37,445 nt of DNA from Lachnospiraceae bacterium (GTDB lineage: Bacteria > Bacillota > Clostridia > Lachnospirales > Lachnospiraceae): assembly GCA_017396675.1 (NCBI GenBank), contig JAFQLB010000025.1, positions 1 to 37,445 of the forward strand, written 5' to 3'. This document shows, piece after piece, positions 1 through 7,306 of the stretch (its first letter is position 1; each line of letters begins with the position of its first letter). A program made the position numbers and the translations under genes. The notes beneath the pieces were generated by a model, which did not search any database, was not told the origin of the DNA, and saw only the letters and a program-made list of their open reading frames with translations.

Positions 1-312
1 ACCTTTGACAGGAAATACGAGGGGATTGCCAGATATCCTGCCGTTATGCGTGACATCAGCATGGTAGTACCGAAAGAGATTATGGTGGGACAGATTGAAG
101 CCGTCATTCTGCAGAGGGGCGGAAAGATCCTGGAGAGCTATCAGCTGTTTGATATTTATGAAGGCAGTCAGATCAGGGAAGGCTTTAAATCCGTGGCCTA
201 TTCCATTACCTTCAGGGCAAAGGACAGAACCCTAGAGGAAGCCGACGTAACAGCTGCCATGAAGAAGATTTTGAACGGATTGGAGAGTCTGGGAATCGAA
301 CTGCGGCAATAA
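1..312 (+). CDS. pheT: Phenylalanyl-tRNA synthetase beta subunit, C-terminal end (partial)
   Basis: This is the last 103 residues of an open frame that enters from the left edge. It matches the C-terminal ferredoxin-fold anticodon-binding (FDX-ACB) domain of PheT: the run YPAVMRDISMVV near the start of the visible part and the segment with FDIYEG followed by SVAYSITFRAKDRTLEEADV are typical. PheT pairs with PheS as an alpha2-beta2 enzyme that charges tRNA-Phe in the cytoplasm; this domain contacts the tRNA anticodon stem. The frame is open back to base 1, so the true start lies outside the window and pheS is expected upstream. It ends 43 bases before the aminopeptidase gene with no clear terminator between them. 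Identification is firm for the domain, and PheT is the normal host of this domain at this size. Confidence 0.93.
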   Translation, partial: TFDRKYEGIARYPAVMRDISMVVPKEIMVGQIEAVILQRGGKILESYQLFDIYEGSQIREGFKSVAYSITFRAKDRTLEEADVTAAMKKILNGLESLGIELRQ

Positions 313-355
313 GCAGGCGGAATCTTGCACAAGTGCAACAAAACAGGAGGAAAGC

Positions 356-1792
356 ATGGAAAGAAAGAATGTATGGAACACCTATTCCCGGGAACAGCTT
401 GTGGCTGCGGATACATTTGCGAAGGAATACATGGATTTCCTGAATAAAGGAAAAACAGAAAGAGAGTGTACGGATTACATTGTAAATATGCTGGAAGGGG
501 AAGGCTACGTGGATCTTGCCCTTGCCATACGGGAGAAGCGCAAACTAAAGACGGGCGATAAGGTGTATTCGGTCTGTATGAACAAGACCGTGGTGGCCTT
601 TCATATAGGTGAAAAACCTATGGCAGAGGGCATGAATATTCTGGGAGCGCACATCGATTCTCCCAGACTGGATATCAAGCAAAATCCACTTTATGAAGAC
701 AGCGGTATTGCCTATCTGGATACCCATTATTACGGTGGTGTAAAAAAATACCAGTGGGTGGCACTGCCCTTGGCACTCCATGGAGTGATCGTAAAAAAAG
801 ACGGTACAGTGATCGAGGTAAATATTGGTGAAGATGAGGAGGATCCCGTCTTCTTTGTCTCCGATCTTCTGATCCATCTGGCGGGTGAACAGCTTGAAAA
901 AAAGGCCTCCAAAGTAATTGAGGGAGAGGCATTGGATCTGGTGGTAGGTAACCTCCCCTTTCAGAGTGATGAGGAAAGGGAAAAGACAGAAGGAGGGGAG
1001 AAGGAGGAGGACAAGACAGCAGAAAAGGAAGCTGTGAAGAAGACGATTCTGAATATCCTGAAGGAAACCTATGATATGGAAGAAGAAGATTTTATGTCGG
1101 CGGAGCTGGAGGTGGTTCCTGCGGGTAAGGCCAGAGAAGCGGGCTTTGACAGAAGTCTGATTCTTTCCTACGGTCATGATGACAGAGTATGTGCATTTTC
1201 TTCTCTGAAGGCTCTTCTGGAGGTAAAGGAACCGGAAAGGACCGCCTGCTGTATTCTGGTGGACAAAGAAGAGATCGGCAGTGTGGGAGCTACCGGTATG
1301 AGATCCCGTTTCTTCGAGAATGCCGTGGCTGAAATCATGAATCTGACAGGAGAGTACAGTGAACTGAATGTCAGAAGATGTCTGGCCTCTTCCAACATGC
1401 TCTCTTCCGATGTGAATGCAGCCTATGATCCTTCCTATGCTTCTGTGTTTGATAAAAAGAACACCGCCTATCTGGGACAGGGTATGGTATTTTCCAAATA
1501 TACGGGAGCCAGAGGGAAAAGCGGATCCAACGATGCCAACGCAGAATACATTGCTCATATCAGGGAGCTTTTGGATCGGGAAAAAGTTGTTTATCAGACT
1601 GCTGAGCTGGGCAAAGTGGATGTGGGCGGTGGCGGAACCATTGCCTACATTCTGGCACTGTACGGAATGAATGTGATCGACTGCGGTGTGGCAGTATTGA
1701 ATATGCATGCACCGTGGGAAGCCATCAGTAAGGCTGACCTGTACGAAACAAAGAGAGGGTACGTAGCGTTTCTTGAAAATGCTTGTCTTTAA
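356..1792 (+). CDS. M18 family aminopeptidase
   Basis: A cytoplasmic zinc metallo-aminopeptidase of 478 residues, the usual length for bacterial M18 (aspartyl aminopeptidase/aminopeptidase I) proteins. Expected metal ligands are visible: H99 and D101 in GAHIDSPRLD, the DKEEIGSVGATG block around residue 303 with two glutamates, the GHDDR block near 274, and a late histidine in NMHAPWE. It removes N-terminal residues from peptides. Residues about 204-228 form a lysine- and glutamate-rich low-complexity stretch, probably a surface loop. The start is supported by AGGAGGAAAGC just before the ATG. queA follows after 3 bases, so the two are likely cotranscribed. The exact substrate preference cannot be read from sequence. 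Confidence 0.93.
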   Translation: MERKNVWNTYSREQLVAADTFAKEYMDFLNKGKTERECTDYIVNMLEGEGYVDLALAIREKRKLKTGDKVYSVCMNKTVVAFHIGEKPMAEGMNILGAHIDSPRLDIKQNPLYEDSGIAYLDTHYYGGVKKYQWVALPLALHGVIVKKDGTVIEVNIGEDEEDPVFFVSDLLIHLAGEQLEKKASKVIEGEALDLVVGNLPFQSDEEREKTEGGEKEEDKTAEKEAVKKTILNILKETYDMEEEDFMSAELEVVPAGKAREAGFDRSLILSYGHDDRVCAFSSLKALLEVKEPERTACCILVDKEEIGSVGATGMRSRFFENAVAEIMNLTGEYSELNVRRCLASSNMLSSDVNAAYDPSYASVFDKKNTAYLGQGMVFSKYTGARGKSGSNDANAEYIAHIRELLDREKVVYQTAELGKVDVGGGGTIAYILALYGMNVIDCGVAVLNMHAPWEAISKADLYETKRGYVAFLENACL

Positions 1793-1795
1793 AAT

Positions 1796-2827
1796 ATGAA
1801 AGAGCTGAAAACCGGTGATTTTAACTTTATACTGCCCGAGGAGCTGATTGCACAGGATCCTCTTGAGGATCGTACCTCTTCCAGATTGCTTCTTCTGGAC
1901 AAAGAGACCGGCTGCGTCTCTCACAGAAGCTTCCGTCAGCTGCCGGAATTCCTTCGACGGGGGGATTGTCTGGTGCTGAATGATACAAAGGTGATTCCGG
2001 CCCGTCTCCTGGGAGAGAGGGAGGATACCCATAGTGCGGTGGAGGTTCTTCTGCTGAAGCGTCGGGAGAGTGACCTTTGGGAAACACTGGTGAAGCCCGG
2101 AAAAAGATGCCGCTGGGGAGCCCGGCTTACGTTTGGCGAGGGACGTTTGAAGGCAGAGGTGGAGGAGGTATTGGAGAGCGGGAATCGTCTTGTACGGTTT
2201 TCCTATTCCGGTATCTGGGAGGAGGTATTGGACAGTCTTGGAGAGATGCCCCTTCCTCCCTATATTACACACAAGCTGCAGGATAAGAATCGTTATCAGA
2301 CGGTGTATGCCAGACAGGAAGGCTCCGCTGCTGCGCCTACCGCAGGACTGCATTTTACAAAGGAGATGTTGGAAGAGCTTTCGGACATGGGTGTGGATCT
2401 GGTCTACGTCACCCTTCACGTGGGTCTTGGAACCTTTCGTCCCGTAAAAACAGAGAATATTTTGGAGCATCACATGCATTCCGAATACTATGAAATAACC
2501 GTAGAAGCTGCGGAGAAGATCAACAGGGCGAAGCGGGAAAACAGACGGGTAATCTGCGTGGGGACCACCGGCTGTCGTACGGTAGAAAGCGCAGCACGAG
2601 ACGGTGTGGTATATCCGGGATGCGACTATACGGAGATTTTCATTTATCCCGGATATCGGTTTCAGGTGACGGACGGACTGATCACCAATTTTCATCTCCC
2701 GGAATCTACTCTGATCATGCTGGTATCGGCTCTGGCAGGAAGAGAGCAAGTGCTTGCGGCCTATGAAGAGGCGGTAAGAGAACGATATCGTTTTTACTCC
2801 TTTGGAGATGATTTGTTGATAATTTAA
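1796..2827 (+). CDS. queA: tRNA preQ1(34) S-adenosylmethionine ribosyltransferase-isomerase
   Basis: QueA, 343 residues, transfers and isomerises the ribosyl part of S-adenosylmethionine onto preQ1 at tRNA position 34, giving epoxyqueuosine. Family signatures are present in order: [12 protein letters not shown] at the N-terminus, [24 protein letters not shown], the YQTVYA and [13 protein letters not shown] blocks, HVGLGTF, then TNFHLPEST near the C-terminus. Length and motif order match the complete family. The start lies 3 bases after the aminopeptidase stop and lacks a good Shine-Dalgarno sequence, which points to translational coupling. No other queuosine gene is visible nearby. Confidence 0.96.
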   Translation: MKELKTGDFNFILPEELIAQDPLEDRTSSRLLLLDKETGCVSHRSFRQLPEFLRRGDCLVLNDTKVIPARLLGEREDTHSAVEVLLLKRRESDLWETLVKPGKRCRWGARLTFGEGRLKAEVEEVLESGNRLVRFSYSGIWEEVLDSLGEMPLPPYITHKLQDKNRYQTVYARQEGSAAAPTAGLHFTKEMLEELSDMGVDLVYVTLHVGLGTFRPVKTENILEHHMHSEYYEITVEAAEKINRAKRENRRVICVGTTGCRTVESAARDGVVYPGCDYTEIFIYPGYRFQVTDGLITNFHLPESTLIMLVSALAGREQVLAAYEEAVRERYRFYSFGDDLLII

Positions 2828-2895
2828 CATCGAAATTACGCTTTTGCAAACCCGAGAAGCGAGACAAGATATTGCAAACGACAATCTATACACCC

Positions 2896-3018
2896 ATGAA
2901 GAAGTTTGGGCGTAATCCGGAATGGGAAAGTAAGGTTGAAAGATATTTGAAAATCAGATATCCTCTTATTTACAAAGTATGGATTTTACGTTATGATATT
3001 CCCATGGAAGTCGGATAA
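2896..3018 (+). CDS. Possible small ORF or remnant in the queA-PilZ gap
   Basis: An open frame of 40 residues starting with MKKFGRNPEWESKVE and ending PMEVG. The same frame is open further upstream to about 2812, for 68 codons in all, with a TTG at 2872 as another possible start. The composition (basic, with several tyrosines and tryptophans) looks protein-like. Neither start has a clear ribosome binding site, and a good promoter lies inside the frame, so the stretch may instead be the decayed 3' end of an old gene. I do not recognise a family. Confidence 0.25.
   Translation: MKKFGRNPEWESKVERYLKIRYPLIYKVWILRYDIPMEVG
2969..2997 (+). promoter_or_regulatory. Sigma-A type promoter for the PilZ gene
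   Basis: TTTACA and TATGAT are separated by exactly 17 bases, close to the consensus. The -10 box ends 68 bases before the PilZ start at 3066. This suggests the PilZ gene is transcribed independently of queA. Confidence 0.6.
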
Positions 3019-3065
3019 GGTGTGCAGGATTGCAAGATGCAGTCGTTGGGATGAGGAGAAAAGTA

Positions 3066-3419
3066 ATGTCTGATAGAAGAAGAAAAGAACGGACACAGTT
3101 GGATGTTAAGATTAAGATCAAGCGCATGAACAGCGACGAATTTGAAGTCGTGGATGTTCAGGTGACCAATGTATCCGTAACGGGACTTGGTTTTAACTGT
3201 CCTGAGATACTGGAAAAGGGAGCTGTTTACGAAGCCTCTCTGGTCATATGGACGAAGGAAGTGCTTCCTGTTTATCTGGAGATTGTGCGGGTAGAGATGC
3301 AGGATGAGGATTTCAACTACGGTGCCGTTTTCATCGGAATGACGGAGACCGTAGCCAATCGGATCGAGCTCTATCAGACCATAGAAAAAGTGAAGAAGGA
3401 AACGAAAGACCAGTTCTAG
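3066..3419 (+). CDS. PilZ domain protein, predicted c-di-GMP binding
   Basis: A single-domain protein of 117 residues. The two PilZ ligand motifs are present: an N-terminal RxxxR (R5 and R9 in DRRRKERTQ) and the (D/N)xSxxG motif as N35-V-S37-V-T-G40, followed by the usual beta-barrel pattern. Such proteins bind cyclic di-GMP and act as small adaptors in motility, adhesion or secretion; no partner is visible here. The start at 3066 is chosen because GAGGAG lies 7 bases upstream; an upstream ATG at 3030 in the same frame has no ribosome binding site. It has its own promoter and a terminator, so it appears monocistronic. Binding is predicted from motifs only. Confidence 0.85.
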   Translation: MSDRRRKERTQLDVKIKIKRMNSDEFEVVDVQVTNVSVTGLGFNCPEILEKGAVYEASLVIWTKEVLPVYLEIVRVEMQDEDFNYGAVFIGMTETVANRIELYQTIEKVKKETKDQF

Positions 3420-3480
3420 CAGAAAGCTCGTCCGGGATATGGCTTATAACCGGATCGGACAGCAATATACAGAATCTACA

Positions 3481-3538
3481 GGGGAACGAAAGGTGTCGTA
3501 ACAGGATCGTGTTGTGACGCTCTTTGTTCCCCTTTTTT
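3481..3538 (+). terminator. Rho-independent terminator after the PilZ gene
   Basis: GGGGAACGAAAG at the left pairs with CTTTGTTCCCC at the right with one bulged base, followed by a run of six T. It lies between the PilZ gene and the convergent aroA, whose stop codon starts at 3543. Confidence 0.8.
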
Positions 3539-3540
3539 CT

Positions 3541-4872
3541 TTAGCTACAGGATAGGTGGGCCAGAGCCTGATAGAAGGTGGGAAAGCTGATATCCACGCA
3601 TTCTTTGTCAAGAATCTGTGTTTCCCCATCTGCCAGAAGGGAAGCCACGGCAAAGCTCATAGCAATCCTATGGTCCTTGTGAGAGGGAATGACAGCGCCG
3701 TGAAGAGGGTTTCCTCCGCGGATGATCATTCCGTCGGAAGTGGCTTCCACATCACAGCCCATAGCCCGCAGATTGTCCGTCATCACCTGAATGCGGTCGC
3801 TTTCTTTGACCCGCAGCTCTGTAGCATCGCGAATGACGGTGGTTCCCCGGGCGAAGGCCGCCATGACCGCAAGGATGGGAAGTTCGTCGATGAGAGTAGG
3901 GATGATATCTCCGCCGATCTGAGTTCCTTCCAGGGAAGATGCGGTGACCACCAGATCTGCCGTAGGCTCTCCATGGTTGTGGGAGATATTTTCTGTCTTG
4001 ATGTTTCCGCCCATGGCCTTTGCAACCTTCAGGATCCCGTCTCTGGTAGGATTGATGCTGACATTTTTTAAGACAATCCGGGAGCCGGGAAGGAGAAGAC
4101 CGGCAGCGATGAAGTAGGCGGCAGAAGAGATGTCTCCGGGCACGGTAATTTCCTGTCCTTCCAGCGTGGGGAAGGGAGCGACGCAGACACTGTTTCCGCT
4201 TCTTCGAATGATACCTCCAAACCGGGACAACATCAGCTCTGTATGATCACGGCTGATATAGGGCTCTGTTACGGAGGTGTCGCCGTCGGCATAGAGACCT
4301 GCCAGCAGCAGAGCGGATTTCACCTGAGCGGAAGCAACGGGAGAGGTATAGCGGATGCCGTGAAGAGGGGCACTTTGAATCAGCAACGGAGCACATTGAT
4401 TCTGTGCTTCGCTTTCGATATCGGCGCCCATCATACGTAAGGGGGTGATGATGCGCCCCATGGGTCTGCGACAAAGGGAAGCATCTCCGGTAAGCCGGCT
4501 GTGAAAGGGCTGTCCGCACAGGATACCGGACAGCAGGCGCATGGTAGTACCGGAATTGCCGCAGTCCAGAGCTTTATCGGGTGCCGTAAGACCGTGCAGT
4601 CCCTTTCCGTGGATGATAACCTCCTCTTCATTTTGATCGATCCGGATTCCCATCCTGCGAAAACAGGAGATGGTGGAAAGGCAATCCGCACCTTGGAGAA
4701 AATGCCGTATTCTTGTTTTGCCGTGAGCCAGAGCCCCCAGCATAACGGCTCGGTGAGAGATGGATTTATCTCCCGGGACAACCAACTCTCCGCGAAGAAA
4801 GGTCTTTGATGTGAGATGGGGAAGATAAACTCCGGAAGGATACTTGGGCTGGCTGGGTTTGTTTGATTGCAT
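3541..4872 (-). CDS. aroA: 3-phosphoshikimate 1-carboxyvinyltransferase (EPSP synthase)
   Basis: EPSP synthase, 443 residues, joins phosphoenolpyruvate to shikimate-3-phosphate in the shikimate pathway. Visible signatures: VPGDKSISHRAVMLGALAHG near residue 33, GNSGTTMRLLSG, LTGDASLCRRPMGR, the SAQVKSALLLAGL block, and RVKESDRI with a late DHRIAMSF. Motif order and length fit the complete two-domain enzyme. The sequence GNSGTTMR has T where some families have A, which resembles the Gram-positive class, but glyphosate sensitivity cannot be stated from this. AGGAG lies 8 bases before the ATG. It is the last gene of an aroF-tyrA-aroA operon, 25 bases after tyrA. Confidence 0.97.
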   Translation of the reverse strand: MQSNKPSQPKYPSGVYLPHLTSKTFLRGELVVPGDKSISHRAVMLGALAHGKTRIRHFLQGADCLSTISCFRRMGIRIDQNEEEVIIHGKGLHGLTAPDKALDCGNSGTTMRLLSGILCGQPFHSRLTGDASLCRRPMGRIITPLRMMGADIESEAQNQCAPLLIQSAPLHGIRYTSPVASAQVKSALLLAGLYADGDTSVTEPYISRDHTELMLSRFGGIIRRSGNSVCVAPFPTLEGQEITVPGDISSAAYFIAAGLLLPGSRIVLKNVSINPTRDGILKVAKAMGGNIKTENISHNHGEPTADLVVTASSLEGTQIGGDIIPTLIDELPILAVMAAFARGTTVIRDATELRVKESDRIQVMTDNLRAMGCDVEATSDGMIIRGGNPLHGAVIPSHKDHRIAMSFAVASLLADGETQILDKECVDISFPTFYQALAHLSCS

Positions 4873-4897
4873 AAGTATTTCTCCTGTCTGTGGGTCT

Positions 4898-5998
4898 TTA
4901 AGCGGGATACATGGTGTATCCGTGGTGGGTCAGAAAGGTGATGGCCTTCTGATGATCCCGATGGTGATAGAACTCCATTCGCAGAACACCCTCCTGATAT
5001 TCTCTGTTGTGCAGGATACCGATATTCTTGATACTGATATTCTCTCTGGCCAGAAGATTTACAACGGTGGCCAGAGCACCTGCTTTGTCGGGGATATCCA
5101 GGGTCAGAACATACTGCTTCATCAAAGGACCGCTCTTTGTTTCAATGAAGGAATCACGGTACTCTCTTGCTTCCTCAAAAAAACGATACAGGTAGTCCAG
5201 ATCTCTGTCTGACAGCTTTTGTCTGATCTCCTCCAGATGGTCAATATATTTTGCTAAAACCTCCAGAAGGAAGTCCGCATTTTCCAGGCAGATCTGCTGC
5301 CACAGGCCGGGAGAGGAGGAGGCGATCCTGGTAATATCCTTAAAGCCGCCGGCGGCCAGAGTGCGTAGTGTGTGATGGGCATCATCCTGTTTTTCCACCA
5401 GATGTACGAGACCGGAGGCAACAAGATGGGGCAGATGGCTGATGGCAGCCGTGGTTTGGTCGTGGCTTTCGGCATCCATGAGGAAGGGGAGAGCGCCAAG
5501 GGATCTGATCAGCTCATACATATCATTTACCTTTTTCCGAGGAACTCCAGCCTCCGGAGTGAGAATGTAATAGGCGTTTTCCAGCAGGGCAGAGGAGGAA
5601 TTCAAAAAGCCGTAGCGTTCACTGCCGGTCATGGGGTGTCCTCCGATAAATTGACCGTCAAGCTTTAAAGACTGTATTTTGCGATGAATAGGTCCCTTTA
5701 CACTGCCCACATCGGAAATCGTGGTATCCGAAGACAGGAGAGGAGCGATCCGTTCCAGATTCTGAAGATTCTGAGCCACGGGAGCACAGAGAAACAGGTA
5801 GTCACACCGGCAAAGCCGGGAATCCATGCTGTCATATACCTCATCTGCCAACCCCGATGCGCGGACAGCCTTAAGGGTTGCGGGATCCGTATCGTATACG
5901 AGAATACGAGACTGGGGGTGGCGCTCCCGGAGGGTCTTGGCAAGAGAACCGCCAATCAGTCCAAGGCCGAAAAAAGAGCAGGTGACTGTATCTGTCAT
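4898..5998 (-). CDS. tyrA: Prephenate dehydrogenase with C-terminal ACT domain
   Basis: A 366-residue NAD(P)-dependent prephenate dehydrogenase that makes 4-hydroxyphenylpyruvate for tyrosine. The N-terminal Rossmann motif is GLGLIGGSLA (residues about 12-21). SDVGSVKGPI, FIGGHPMTGSE and the HDQTTAAISHLPHL helix carry the substrate-binding and catalytic residues. Residues from about 295 form an ACT domain (VLTLDIPDKAGALATVVNLL), usually the site of feedback control by tyrosine. The start overlaps the aroF stop in an ATGA, and AAAGGA lies 8 bases upstream of the ATG, so the two are translationally coupled. aroA follows. Confidence 0.95.
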   Translation of the reverse strand: MTDTVTCSFFGLGLIGGSLAKTLRERHPQSRILVYDTDPATLKAVRASGLADEVYDSMDSRLCRCDYLFLCAPVAQNLQNLERIAPLLSSDTTISDVGSVKGPIHRKIQSLKLDGQFIGGHPMTGSERYGFLNSSSALLENAYYILTPEAGVPRKKVNDMYELIRSLGALPFLMDAESHDQTTAAISHLPHLVASGLVHLVEKQDDAHHTLRTLAAGGFKDITRIASSSPGLWQQICLENADFLLEVLAKYIDHLEEIRQKLSDRDLDYLYRFFEEAREYRDSFIETKSGPLMKQYVLTLDIPDKAGALATVVNLLARENISIKNIGILHNREYQEGVLRMEFYHHRDHQKAITFLTHHGYTMYPA

Positions 5999-7020
5999 GA
6001 GAGAGCATCCTTTCTGCGGTTTACCAGAGCACAGTAGGGAGAAAGCTCCTCCATTAACGCTTTGAATTTCTCAAAATTCAGAGACTGGGGACCGTCGGAC
6101 AGGGCACAGGAGGGATCGTTGTGTACCTCGATCATCAGTCCGTCGGCACCGCAGGCCACAGCAGCCCTGGCCATGGAGGGTACATAGCGGTAGGAGCCGG
6201 TAGCATGAGAGGGATCCACAATAACCGGCAGATGCGTTTTGTCCTTCAGAACGGGAACGGCACTGATATCCAGCGTATTTCTTGTGGCGGTTTCAAAGGT
6301 ACGGATTCCGCGCTCACAAAGAACCACGTTTGGGTTACCCTCCGCAATAATATACTCAGCCGCATTCAGCCATTCTTCAATGGTTGCAGACAGCCCCCGC
6401 TTTAAAAGCACCGGCATTCGGGAACGGCCGGCCTCCTTTAAAAGGATGAAATTCTGCATATTGCGGGCTCCGATCTGTATCATATCCACGTATTTGTGAG
6501 CTGTCTCTATGGCTTCTGGACTGACGATTTCACAAATAGTGGCAAGTCCTGTTTCATAGGACGCCTTCTGCATATATCTAAGCCCCTCTTCCTCCAGACC
6601 CTGAAAGGCGTAGGGAGAGGTTCTGGGCTTGTAGGCGCCTCCCCTTAAAAAGGTGGCGCCGCATTCTTTTACTGTTTTTGCTATGGTCAGAAGCTGTTCC
6701 TCTCCCTCAATGGCACAGGGACCTGCCATAACGGTCAATGTGTCCGGACCGATAACCGCATTGCCAACGGTGATGGAGGTAGGATCCGGGTGGAACTTAC
6801 GGTTGGCCAGCTTGTAGCTTTCCGTAACGGGTAAGATACGCTCCACATCCTTCATGCTGGCCAGACTGTCGGAACTGATCAGTGATTTATTGCCGATAAC
6901 GCCGATGATCGTGACTTCCTTTCCGGCAGAAATGTGAACGTCCAGACCATGGCTTTGAATATATCCGGTCACAGACAGGATGCTGGCTTGTGTGACGCCT
7001 GGTTTCATAATAATGATCAT
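5995..7020 (-). CDS. aroF: 3-deoxy-7-phosphoheptulonate synthase (DAHP synthase, type I beta)
   Basis: First enzyme of the shikimate pathway, condensing phosphoenolpyruvate and erythrose-4-phosphate. The 341 residues include an N-terminal ferredoxin-like regulatory segment (residues 1 to about 70) and then the TIM barrel. Barrel signatures include MAGPCAIE, FLRGGAYKPRTSPYAFQG, IGARNMQNF, LLKRG, LCERGIRTFE, and DPSHATGSYRYV. This layout is the type I beta class found in Thermotoga and many Firmicutes, in which the extra N-terminal domain mediates feedback inhibition. AAGGAG lies 8 bases before the ATG. The gene is first in the operon, with a strong promoter at 7094-7122. The symbol aroF is conventional; some annotations use aroG or aroH. 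Confidence 0.96.
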   Translation of the reverse strand: MIIIMKPGVTQASILSVTGYIQSHGLDVHISAGKEVTIIGVIGNKSLISSDSLASMKDVERILPVTESYKLANRKFHPDPTSITVGNAVIGPDTLTVMAGPCAIEGEEQLLTIAKTVKECGATFLRGGAYKPRTSPYAFQGLEEEGLRYMQKASYETGLATICEIVSPEAIETAHKYVDMIQIGARNMQNFILLKEAGRSRMPVLLKRGLSATIEEWLNAAEYIIAEGNPNVVLCERGIRTFETATRNTLDISAVPVLKDKTHLPVIVDPSHATGSYRYVPSMARAAVACGADGLMIEVHNDPSCALSDGPQSLNFEKFKALMEELSPYCALVNRRKDALS

Positions 7021-7093
7021 GATAGCTTCTCCTTGCTTATGTTTCTATATTTTTGCATGTGTTTGCATGTAGTTGTCGGTGTTTTCCCCACCA

Positions 7094-7122
7094 AATATAC
7101 TACTTTAAAGTGTGAAAGTCAA
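7094..7122 (-). promoter_or_regulatory. Sigma-A type promoter for the aroF-tyrA-aroA operon
   Basis: On the minus strand TTGACT and TATATT are separated by 17 bases, with the -10 box ending about 73 bases before the aroF start. The short leader shows no T-box or riboswitch fold that I can recognise; it does contain the word catgcaaa-cacatgcaaa as a short direct repeat. Confidence 0.7.
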
Positions 7123-7157
7123 CAGGAAGTATTTTTGGTAAAAATATTATCAAATAC

Positions 7158-7186
7158 TTGTAAAGATAACAAAAATTTAGTAAAAT
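7158..7186 (+). promoter_or_regulatory. Possible promoter for the EF-G paralogue
   Basis: TTGTAA and TAAAAT are separated by 17 bases, 120 bases before the start at 7307. A second possibility closer to the gene is TTAGCG, 17 bases, TATATT at about 7202-7230. The stretch is very AT-rich, so other matches may arise by chance. Confidence 0.4.
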
Positions 7187-7306
7187 GGTCGCATGAGTGT
7201 TTTAGCGTGGTATATAGAAGGTTTTATATATTGACGTTAAATAACAAAAGAGTGGTTTTTTACATATATAAAACTGCCAAAATCGAATAACATTGGAGGA
7301 CGTTAT

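Noticed and set aside
545..2893. A 782-codon open frame on the minus strand opposite the aminopeptidase and queA
   Set aside because: Both plus-strand genes are clear family members with ribosome binding sites. The antisense frame is rich in C, H and S, has no recognisable motif and is explained by codon bias of the true genes.
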